From NCBI RefSeq assembly GCF_000730165.1, contig NZ_CP022111.1, positions 248,001-312,000 of the forward strand: a stretch of 64,000 nucleotides of DNA. Reading direction: 5' to 3'. Below are positions 8,663 through 16,113 of this stretch, piece after piece (positions within the stretch are counted from its first letter, which is position 1; each line of letters begins with the position of its first letter). The notes below the pieces were generated by a model, which saw only the letters and a program-made list of their open reading frames with translations, was not told the origin of the DNA and searched no databases. Both the position numbers and the translations under genes were made by a program. This stretch comes from Nitrospirillum viridazoti CBAmc (GTDB taxonomy: Bacteria; Pseudomonadota; Alphaproteobacteria; Azospirillales; Azospirillaceae).

Positions 8663-9796
8663 ATGACCTCAGTGAACGACAAGGTGCAGGCGCTGCTGGA
8701 AGAGCTGGTGGCCGGCGGTCGCGAGATTGGCGTGCAGGTTTGCGCCTGGCAGGGTGAGGAACAGATCGTCGACGCCTGGGCCGGCGTCGCCGATCCGGAA
8801 ACGGGCGTCAAGGTTGACGGTGACACCCTGTTCAACGTCTTCTCGGTGTCCAAAGCCGTCACGGCCGTGGCCGTGCACATGCAGGTGGAACGGGGGCTGA
8901 TCGATTACGACGCGCCCGTGGCGGCCTATTGGCCGGAATTCGCCCAGGCCGGCAAGGGCGATGTCACCGTGCGCCATGTGCTGAGCCATGTGTCCGGCGT
9001 GCTGCGCATGCCGCCGGACGTCACGCCGGAGCTGATGACCAACTGGGACTGGATGTGCCAGCGCATCGCCGAGATGCCGGCCGCCTATCCGGCGGGTAGC
9101 CGCTCCTCCTACCAGTCCATGACCTTCGGCTGGCTGCTGGGGGAGATTGTGCGCCGCACCGATCCAAAGCGGCGCCCTTTCGGCCAGTTCGTGAAGGATG
9201 AGATCGCTGATCCCTTGGGCGCCACGGATCTGTGGCTGGGCATTCCGGCCGCGGTGGAATCCCGCATCGCCCGCCTGAACGATGTCGCCGTCTATGTGAT
9301 GCCCGACGGCAACGCCATGCGTGAGGCGCAGCCGCTGGCCGTCGATCTGATGCCCGACCCGTTCGAACGGCCTTACGTGCGCAGGGCCTGTATCCCGGCC
9401 GTGGGCGGCATCTTCAACGCCCGCAGCATGGCGCGCTTCTGGGCCATGCTGGCCAATGGCGGCACGCTGGGTGGCGTGCGCCTGCTGTCGGCGGAACGGG
9501 TGGCCGGCTTCGCCGGTCCCCGGCCCCATTTCGACGACGCCGATCCCGTGTTCTTCGGCATGAAGGTGCCCATCGGCTGGGCGGGGTTCTGGCTGGGCGG
9601 GGCGGAGGCGCCGCCCGTGTCCGCCCCGCGCAACATGCGCGCGCTTTGCCACCCGGGCATGGGCGGCACCATCGGCTGGTCCGACCCGGACCTCAAGCTG
9701 GCGGTGGCGTTCTGCCATAACCGCATGTTCGACACGGTGGACATCACCCAGGACAGCCGCACCATGGTGGGCGACGTTATCCGGGCGGCGCTATGA
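8663..9796 (+). CDS. Serine hydrolase, class C beta-lactamase/EstB-like esterase
   Basis: A 377-residue protein of the beta-lactamase-related (family VIII esterase) group. The nucleophile motif is SVSK with Ser61 and Lys64; a YQS tyrosine motif follows near residue 152, and HPGMGGT stands where beta-lactamases have KTG. There is no signal peptide, which argues for a cytoplasmic esterase or lactonase rather than antibiotic resistance. A strong GGGGAGGAAG site precedes ATG 8663, and the stop overlaps the start of the GMC gene (ATGA), so the two are translationally coupled. Cleaving an ester or lactone made by oxidation of the substrate is a reasonable guess. Confidence 0.87.
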   Translation: MTSVNDKVQALLEELVAGGREIGVQVCAWQGEEQIVDAWAGVADPETGVKVDGDTLFNVFSVSKAVTAVAVHMQVERGLIDYDAPVAAYWPEFAQAGKGDVTVRHVLSHVSGVLRMPPDVTPELMTNWDWMCQRIAEMPAAYPAGSRSSYQSMTFGWLLGEIVRRTDPKRRPFGQFVKDEIADPLGATDLWLGIPAAVESRIARLNDVAVYVMPDGNAMREAQPLAVDLMPDPFERPYVRRACIPAVGGIFNARSMARFWAMLANGGTLGGVRLLSAERVAGFAGPRPHFDDADPVFFGMKVPIGWAGFWLGGAEAPPVSAPRNMRALCHPGMGGTIGWSDPDLKLAVAFCHNRMFDTVDITQDSRTMVGDVIRAAL

Positions 9797-11400
9797 CCGG
9801 CTGGGACTATGTGATCGTGGGTGCGGGTTCCGCCGGCTGCGTGCTGGCGGACCGCCTGTCCGAGAATCCGGCCAATCGCGTGCTGCTGCTGGAGGCGGGG
9901 CCGGAGGACAAGAGCCCCTTCATCCACATGCCGCGCGGCGCCGCCAAGCTGTACGGCGACCCGCGCCACGTCTGGTACTTCCAGACCGAGGCGCATGAGG
10001 ATGTGCCGTCCGAGGCGTGGCTGCGCGGCAAGATGCTGGGCGGGTCGTCCTCCATCAACGGGATGATGTACTTCCGGGGGCAGCCGCAGGACTACGACGG
10101 GTGGGAGGCCCTGGGCGCTACGGGATGGGGCTGGAACGAGATGGGGCGGGCGTTCCGCGCCATTGAACGCAACGGCTTCGCCGGCGACGAGGTTCGGGGC
10201 GATGGCCCTCTGGGCATCAGTCAGGAGACGGAACGGACCCCGCTGACGGAGGCTTTCATCGCCGCCGGCCAGCAAATGGGCGTGCCCAGGGTGGGGGATC
10301 TCAACCTGCCCCGGCAGGAAGGCGTGGGCTACACCACCCGTACCATCTGGAAGGGGCGGCGGCAGAGCGCGGCGCAGGCCTTCCTGAAGCGTGCGCGCGG
10401 GCGGCGGAATTTGCGGGTCGTGACCGGCGCCACCGTCGACCGTGTCCTGTTCGATGGGCGGCGAGCAGCCGGTGTGCGCGCCCAGGTCGCCGGCGTCGCG
10501 CAGGATTTCAAAGCGGAGGGTGAGGTCATCCTGTCGGCCGGCGCCCTCATGAGCCCGCAGATCCTGCAACGGTCGGGCGTGGGGTCCGCCGTCTTGCTCA
10601 GCTCGCTGGGCGTGCCAGTCGTGGTCGACAGTCCGGGCGTGGGCGAGCATATGCTGGAGCACCGGCTGTACATGATGTCCTATGACCTGGCCGGTCCCTA
10701 CAGCCACAATCCGCAGCTGCGAGGCATGCGGCTGGCGGTCAATGTGCTGCGCTACTACCTGACGCGGACCGGCCCCATGGCGGCGGGGTACGCCAACGTG
10801 GGTGCCTTCGCCCGCGTGCTGCCGGAATCCGCCACGCCGGACGTGGAGATCCTGCTGAGCCCCGCCCTCGCCACACCCGATGCGGCTGGCCGCCTGATGC
10901 CGGACGCGGGGCACAGCATTCAGCTTTTCGGTTATCCCCTGCGCTCGCGCAGTGAAGGTTTTGTGCGCATCGCCTCCGTCGATCCCAATCAACCGGCGCG
11001 CATCCAGGCCGGCTATCTGACGGACCCCTATGACTGCGCGGTCACGGTGGCCATGCACCGCTTTATCCGCCGCTGGATGCAGCAGCCGGCCATCGCTCCC
11101 CTGGTGGCGGGCGAGCGGGAACCAGGCCGGTCGCTGCTGACGGATGAGCAGATCTTGCGGGCCTTCCGCGCGCAGGGCCAGGCCGGCTACCACGCCTGCG
11201 GCACCTGCCGCATGGGTGATTTCAACGACGCGGCGTTGGACGCGCGGCTGCGGGTGAAGGGGGTGTCGGGCCTGAGGGTGATGGACGGTTCCATCATGCC
11301 CGCCATGGTGTCGGCCAACACCAACGGCCCGATCATGGCGGCGGCCTGGCGTGCGGCGGCACTTATCCTGGAGGATGGCCGGGCGCGGCTGGGGCGATAA
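9793..11400 (+). CDS. GMC family FAD-dependent oxidoreductase (choline dehydrogenase-like)
   Basis: A 535-residue glucose-methanol-choline enzyme that oxidises an alcohol with FAD. The dinucleotide site GAGSAGCVLADRL starts at residue 10, GGSSSINGMMYFRG is the GMC signature near residue 80, and the active-site pair is His in GYHACGTCRMG with Asn in SANTNGPIM near the C-terminus. It has no signal peptide. It overlaps the hydrolase gene by 4 bases and ends the plus-strand P450 operon at a hairpin. A paralogue is at 20647-22299. Likely substrate: a primary or secondary alcohol made upstream by a P450 or by ester cleavage. Confidence 0.92.
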   Translation: MTGWDYVIVGAGSAGCVLADRLSENPANRVLLLEAGPEDKSPFIHMPRGAAKLYGDPRHVWYFQTEAHEDVPSEAWLRGKMLGGSSSINGMMYFRGQPQDYDGWEALGATGWGWNEMGRAFRAIERNGFAGDEVRGDGPLGISQETERTPLTEAFIAAGQQMGVPRVGDLNLPRQEGVGYTTRTIWKGRRQSAAQAFLKRARGRRNLRVVTGATVDRVLFDGRRAAGVRAQVAGVAQDFKAEGEVILSAGALMSPQILQRSGVGSAVLLSSLGVPVVVDSPGVGEHMLEHRLYMMSYDLAGPYSHNPQLRGMRLAVNVLRYYLTRTGPMAAGYANVGAFARVLPESATPDVEILLSPALATPDAAGRLMPDAGHSIQLFGYPLRSRSEGFVRIASVDPNQPARIQAGYLTDPYDCAVTVAMHRFIRRWMQQPAIAPLVAGEREPGRSLLTDEQILRAFRAQGQAGYHACGTCRMGDFNDAALDARLRVKGVSGLRVMDGSIMPAMVSANTNGPIMAAAWRAAALILEDGRARLGR

Positions 11401-11423
11401 GGGGAGCGCTCGATAAGGGAAAC

Positions 11424-11448
11424 GGGAGGGGGCTCGGCGCCCCCTCTC
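11424..11448. terminator. Hairpin between convergent genes
   Basis: GAGGGGGC (11426-11433) pairs perfectly with GCCCCCTC (11439-11446) around a TCGGC loop, and flanking bases extend the stem. It separates the GMC gene (plus) from the small membrane protein gene (minus), so it can act in both directions. The following T-tracts are short, making intrinsic termination likely but not certain. Confidence 0.6.
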
Positions 11449-11677
11449 AGCATATGGACATGCTGCGGCAGGCCGCACCCCGGTCCACCAAGTGTTGCAT
11501 GAGATAGTCGGTGCTCTGGCTGCGGATGCGGTTGCGGATGGGGGTGATGACATCGAGGTCGGTGTTGAACACCACAGCGCACGCCATGAAGGTCAATGAT
11601 GCCACCGCGATGCCCAGGACCATGCCGGGCTGATAGGTTTTGCCGTCGGCTGGCTTGGCGTCCACACGCATTTTCAT
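11447..11677 (-). CDS. Small single-span membrane protein, unknown function
   Basis: A 76-residue protein with one hydrophobic segment at about residues 19-38 (GMVLGIAVASLTFMACAVVF), a basic cytoplasm-like N-terminus and a hydrophilic tail ending in RGAACRSMSIC with three cysteines counted over the tail and span. A strong GGGAGG lies 9 bases before ATG 11677, and codon third positions are GC-rich like the neighbours, so I take it as real. It lies 66 bases after the stop of the CYP101-like P450 on the same strand. I do not recognise a family; an anchor or accessory for the P450 is only a guess. Confidence 0.55.
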   Translation of the reverse strand: MKMRVDAKPADGKTYQPGMVLGIAVASLTFMACAVVFNTDLDVITPIRNRIRSQSTDYLMQHLVDRGAACRSMSIC

Positions 11678-11743
11678 CGTCTTTTCCTCCCTGGTGCTTT
11701 TTGTCGGGCCCACCACGGTCGGGTGCCGGGCCTTCGCTTTGCC

Positions 11744-12931
11744 TTAGGCTGCCCAACGTAGGGGTAGTTGCAGCACGCCGTTGACCGTGCCCGTCTGCTG
11801 CACCACCGCCTTTGCTGGATCGACTTCGAAATCCGGTATGCGTTTCAGCCACTCCTCCAGCAGGATGCGCATCTCCATCCGTGCGAGATTGGCGCCGGCG
11901 CAGCGGTGGGGGCCCCAGCCGAAGGTGCCGGTGGCGGTGGGACGGCGGCTGAAATCCACCTCGTCGGCGTGTGCGAACTGCTGTTCGTCAAGGCCATGCA
12001 GGCAGTTGGGCGCGACAATCAGATCGCCGGCCCGCAGCAGAACACCGTCCAACTCCACGTCCTGGACCACTGTGCGGACGTTGTTAGCGACGCCATGCCG
12101 GCGCATCAGTTCCTCGACCGCGAACGAGACCTGCTGCGGGTTCTCGATGATCCAACGCCGGTGTTCCGGGTGGTCTGCCAAGTAGCGCATGACGAACGCC
12201 ATCATCGATGCGACCGTGTCGAGGCCGGCGAACAGCAACAGGACGCTCATGCCCAGCACCTCGGTGTGCGTCAGGGGGCGGCCATCGACGTGGCTATGGA
12301 TGATGGTGGACAGCAGATCGTCGCCAGGTTCCGCGCGGCGCTTGGCGATCCACCGCTCCAGATAAACGATGATCTGCTGGAACGCCGCGTGCCGCTGCTC
12401 CGCCGTGGGGGACCGCGAGGAGGCACGGGCCAGGGCGTGCAGTTCCTCGCGGTCGTCAACCGGCAGGTCAACGATGGACAGGAAGATGGATAAGGGCATG
12501 ACCAGCGAGAAGTCCGCGACAAACTCGCATTTTCCGCGTGGCAGCAGATCCTCGATGATCCGGATCGCCAACTGCCGTGCCTGGACGCCGTACCGCTGGA
12601 CCGCGGCGGGGCGGAGCGCTGGCTCGATGAGGGCGCGGAAGGCCTTGTGCTGGTCACCGTCCCGTTGGATCGGCAGCATCTCGACCAGGAATTTTTTCGC
12701 CGGGATGCCGACCTCCCGGTTCGAGAACAGCGCGGGCGAGCCGTAAATTTTCTCGATCAGCTCGCCACTCGTCGCGATCCAATGCCCACCGTGGTGAGGG
12801 GTCCACAGTAGCGGGTGGGTGCCGCTCAGCGCCTTCCAGGCAAGGTGCGCATTCTCCGCCGCACCGGGCAGGTCGAAGATATTGACGTCGAGGACCCTAT
12901 CCCCGGGGACGTGATCGGGTTTCGCGGACAT
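11744..12931 (-). CDS. Cytochrome P450, second CYP101-like
   Basis: A 395-residue P450 of the P450cam type. The heme loop FGWGPHRCAG gives Cys344; the I-helix is AGLDTVASM, and ELMRRHG holds ExxR. HGGHWIATS and the C-terminal RIPDFEVDP then GVLQLPLRW match the CYP101-like enzyme at 4974. The substrate-loop segment is IPAKKFLVEMLPIQRDG, without the Tyr96 of P450cam and with DPP changed to RDG, so it should take a different substrate from both P450cam and its paralogue. AAGGAGG lies 9 bases before ATG 12931; the ATG at 12937 is an alternative with a 3-base spacer. It follows the acyl-CoA ligase gene in a minus-strand unit. Confidence 0.92.
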   Translation of the reverse strand: MSAKPDHVPGDRVLDVNIFDLPGAAENAHLAWKALSGTHPLLWTPHHGGHWIATSGELIEKIYGSPALFSNREVGIPAKKFLVEMLPIQRDGDQHKAFRALIEPALRPAAVQRYGVQARQLAIRIIEDLLPRGKCEFVADFSLVMPLSIFLSIVDLPVDDREELHALARASSRSPTAEQRHAAFQQIIVYLERWIAKRRAEPGDDLLSTIIHSHVDGRPLTHTEVLGMSVLLLFAGLDTVASMMAFVMRYLADHPEHRRWIIENPQQVSFAVEELMRRHGVANNVRTVVQDVELDGVLLRAGDLIVAPNCLHGLDEQQFAHADEVDFSRRPTATGTFGWGPHRCAGANLARMEMRILLEEWLKRIPDFEVDPAKAVVQQTGTVNGVLQLPLRWAA

Positions 12932-12972
12932 GTTCATGCTCCTCCTTTCCCCGCCGCCGGCGGCCGTGGCTG

Positions 12973-14535
12973 TCACACCATTTGCTTGAGGGCGAATTTC
13001 AGGACCTTGCCCGAGGTGTTCATGGGCAGGGCATCGACGAAGGTGACGGCGCGCGGCACCTTGTAGTTGGCAAGGTTGGATTTGCTCCACGCGATGACCT
13101 CGGCTTCCGTCAGGGTGGAGCCGGGACTGCGCACGATGAAGGCATGGCCCACCTCACCCAGGCGGGCATCCGGCACGCCGACGATGGCGCAGGCGCGCAA
13201 GCCCGCCAACCCGGCCATCTGGCGCTCGATTTCCGCCGGATAGACGTTGAAGCCGCCGACGATGTACATGTCCTTCAGGCGGTCCGTGATCTTCAGGTAG
13301 CCATCGGCGTCGAACACGCCGATATCGCCGCTGTGCAGCCAGCCGTCCGCGTCCAGCGTGGCGCGGGTCGCTTCGGGGCTGTCCAGATATTCGATCAGCA
13401 GCTTGTCGTCGCGGATCAGCACCTCCCCCGCCTGGCCAGCCGGAAGGGGGCGGCCGTCGGCATCCGCGACGCGAACCTCCGTTCCGGGGATGGCCTTGCC
13501 CACGGTGCGGGCCACGCGTTCGATGGGATCACCGGGCAGGGTCTGGGTGGCGGAGCCGCAGCACTCCGTCATGCCATAGCCGGTGGACACGGTGGCGTTG
13601 GGAAGCTCCCGTCGCAGATTCCGCATCAGCTCCATGGGGATGGTGGTGCCGCCGGTGCTGAGGAAACGCAGGCTGCTGATGTCCCAATCGGCGCGGTTGG
13701 GATGGGCCAGCACCTCTTGCCACACGGTTGGCGGTGCCGCCATGACGCTGATGCGGTTGGTGGCGATCAGGTCCAGGACCGCAGCACCGTCATAGGCCTC
13801 CGGCCAATAGACGGTGGCGCCGGTCATCAGTCCCGACACCCAGCCCGCCTTGTAGGAAGCATTGTGGGAGAAGGGGCCGAACACACAGTAGTGGTCGTCG
13901 GCCGTCATGTCGGTGATGCCGTGCCAGGCCCGTCCCCCACCCAGGGAGCGCTTGTGGTCGAACAAGGCCCCCTTGGCCTGACCGGTGGTGCCGGAGGTGA
14001 ACATGATGTCGGCGATGTCGTCGGGCGTGACCGTGGCTGCCCTGGCCGCCAATTGGTCGTCCGTCACGCCGGCCGCGTCGGCCAGGAAGGCGTCCCATGC
14101 CCGCTCCCGTCCCCTCAGCTTGGCGGGGTCGGCCTTCAGGACGAGGATGTCCCGCAGCCCGGGCATCTCTTCCGTCCGCAGCATGTCGGGGTAATGGCGC
14201 CCCAGGAAGTCACCGACGCTGATCAGCCGGGTTATGCGCGCGCGGCGGACGATATCCGCCACCTCACCGCCCCGCAGCCGGGTATTCAACGGCACGACCA
14301 CGCCGCCGATGCGCTGGGCGCCGGCGGCCACGGCCACCCACTCGGCCATGTTGGGCGCCCAGATCCCGACCCGGTCGCCTTTCGCCAGCCCGCCGCTCAG
14401 GAACGCCTTGGCGACACGGTCCGCCAGGACGTCGAGGGCGGCGAAGCTGGTTGACCCGTCCGTCCGGCTGACGAGCGCCGGCTTGGTCCCGTACTTCCGG
14501 GCGGCTGTCCTGAGCAGAGCGGGAATGGTGGTCAT
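12973..14535 (-). CDS. AMP-forming acyl-CoA synthetase (FadD-like)
   Basis: A 520-residue adenylate-forming ligase that activates a carboxylic acid to its CoA thioester using ATP. The phosphate loop FTSGTTGQAKG is at residues 179-189, GYGMTECCGSA is the A5 motif, DGWLHSGDIG the A7 motif, and the hinge and catalytic lysine lie in KITDRLKDMYIVGG and NTSGKVLK. Length and motifs are normal for FadD3/FadD17-type ligases of cyclic acids, but substrate cannot be assigned. It sits 28 bases after the aldehyde dehydrogenase gene, an arrangement that suggests aldehyde to acid to acyl-CoA in sequence. Confidence 0.92.
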   Translation of the reverse strand: MTTIPALLRTAARKYGTKPALVSRTDGSTSFAALDVLADRVAKAFLSGGLAKGDRVGIWAPNMAEWVAVAAGAQRIGGVVVPLNTRLRGGEVADIVRRARITRLISVGDFLGRHYPDMLRTEEMPGLRDILVLKADPAKLRGRERAWDAFLADAAGVTDDQLAARAATVTPDDIADIMFTSGTTGQAKGALFDHKRSLGGGRAWHGITDMTADDHYCVFGPFSHNASYKAGWVSGLMTGATVYWPEAYDGAAVLDLIATNRISVMAAPPTVWQEVLAHPNRADWDISSLRFLSTGGTTIPMELMRNLRRELPNATVSTGYGMTECCGSATQTLPGDPIERVARTVGKAIPGTEVRVADADGRPLPAGQAGEVLIRDDKLLIEYLDSPEATRATLDADGWLHSGDIGVFDADGYLKITDRLKDMYIVGGFNVYPAEIERQMAGLAGLRACAIVGVPDARLGEVGHAFIVRSPGSTLTEAEVIAWSKSNLANYKVPRAVTFVDALPMNTSGKVLKFALKQMV

Positions 14536-14563
14536 CAGGCAACGATCCTTGGGAAGGGCTGAA

Positions 14564-16045
14564 TCAGCGGGTGATCAGGTGGGAGGGGGCATGGGGCAGG
14601 AAGACGGCCTTGACCTCGGTGAAGCCGTGCAAACCCTCGATGCCGCCTTCGCGGCCCATGCCTGATTGCTTGAAGCCGCCATAGGGCAGGGTGTAGTCGA
14701 TGACCCGCCCGTTTTGGCTGAAGTTGCCGGTACGCACGCGGCGGGCGATGGCATAGGCCCGGTCCGTGTCCTGGGTGAACACGCCGCCGGACAGGCCGTA
14801 GGGGCTGTCGTTGGCGATGGCGACGGCCTCGTCCTCGCTGTCGTAGGCGATGATGCTGCCCACCGGGCCGAAGATCTCCTCCCGGGCCAGGGGCATGGAA
14901 TTGTCCACACGGGTGAACAGGGTGGGCGCGATAAACCAGCCGCGCTCCAGGTGGGCGGGACGGGTGCCGCCGGTCACCAGCGTGGCGCCATCGCGTCGTC
15001 CCTGGTCGATGAAGCTCTGCACGCGCTCCAACTGCCGCTTGGCGACCAGGGGGCCCATCTGTGTGCCCGAGACGAAGGGATCGCCCACTTGGACGGCCTG
15101 AAAGGCGGCGGCCATGGCCTCGGTGATGTTGGTCAGGCGGTGGCGCGGCACCAGGATGCGGCTGAAGGCGGCGCATTGCTGGCCACACAGGCCGATCAGC
15201 GTGGGCAGGACACCGCCGAGGATCGTCTCGATAGGGGCGTCGTCCAGCACGATGGCGGCGGACTTGCCGCCCAATTCCAGGGCGACGCGGGTCATGCGGC
15301 CGGCGCAGACGGCGGCGATGTGGCGGCCGGCGGCTGTCGAGCCGGTGAAGCTGACCTTGTCGACACCCTCATGCCGGATCAGATGGTCGGCGGCCTCGCG
15401 TTGGGAAGGCACGACCGACAGGATGCCGGGCGGCAGGCCGGCCGCCTCCGCGCACTCGGCCAACAGCAACGCTTCCAGCGGCGTTTCCGGGGCCGGCTTG
15501 GCGATGATGGCGCAGCCAGCCGCCAGCGCTGGCGCGACCTTCAGCAGCAGGGTCGCCAGCGGGGCGTTCCAGGGGACGACGGCGGCGGCCACGCCCACGG
15601 GCTCCCGCACCACCACGCAGGTGCCGCCACGGGCCGGCGTGCGCACTTCCTCGAAGCCTTCCGCCGCCAGGCCGGCGTAATAGTCGAAGTAGCCTCGGGC
15701 CAGGCGCGCGGACATCTGGGCCTGGGGCAAGGGGATGCCGACCTGCAGGGCCCAGGCATGGGCGAAGTCATCGGCCCGAGCCTCCAGCCGGTCGGCCATG
15801 GCCCTCAGAAACGCGGCGCGTTCCAGCCCGGTCGTGCGGGGCCAGGGGCCAGTATCGAAGGCTTGGCGGGCGGCGGCCACGGCGCGGTCCATGTCAGCCG
15901 GCCCCGCCTCGGCCACGCATCCCACCAGTCGTTCCGTCGATGGCGACACGATGTCCAGCTTGGCGCCGGACAGGGGGCTGACCCAGTCGCCGCCGATGAA
16001 AAGGCAATCGGGGTGGCGCAGGTTCACCAGCGTGGGATGAGTCAC
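14564..16045 (-). CDS. Aldehyde dehydrogenase (NAD(P)+)
   Basis: A 493-residue ALDH superfamily enzyme that oxidises an aldehyde to the acid. Catalytic Cys291 is in GQQCAAF and the general base Glu257 in VALELGGKSA; VVPWNAPL (about residues 157-164) and FTGSTAAG form the cofactor site. The start is GTG at 16045 with TTGGAG about 6 bases upstream. It lies between the TonB receptor and the acyl-CoA ligase in the same orientation, so it probably makes the acid the ligase activates. Confidence 0.92.
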   Translation of the reverse strand: MTHPTLVNLRHPDCLFIGGDWVSPLSGAKLDIVSPSTERLVGCVAEAGPADMDRAVAAARQAFDTGPWPRTTGLERAAFLRAMADRLEARADDFAHAWALQVGIPLPQAQMSARLARGYFDYYAGLAAEGFEEVRTPARGGTCVVVREPVGVAAAVVPWNAPLATLLLKVAPALAAGCAIIAKPAPETPLEALLLAECAEAAGLPPGILSVVPSQREAADHLIRHEGVDKVSFTGSTAAGRHIAAVCAGRMTRVALELGGKSAAIVLDDAPIETILGGVLPTLIGLCGQQCAAFSRILVPRHRLTNITEAMAAAFQAVQVGDPFVSGTQMGPLVAKRQLERVQSFIDQGRRDGATLVTGGTRPAHLERGWFIAPTLFTRVDNSMPLAREEIFGPVGSIIAYDSEDEAVAIANDSPYGLSGGVFTQDTDRAYAIARRVRTGNFSQNGRVIDYTLPYGGFKQSGMGREGGIEGLHGFTEVKAVFLPHAPSHLITR

Positions 16046-16113
16046 GGCAGGCTCCAATTTCCGGAAAAGGAAAAGGCCTGGGCGGGGTTCATCCCTGACC
16101 AGGCCCGATGCAA

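Noticed and set aside
8663-9796. Antibiotic-resistance beta-lactamase
   Set aside because: SxxK and YxS are shared with family VIII esterases, there is no signal peptide, and it is coupled to a GMC oxidase in a catabolic operon.
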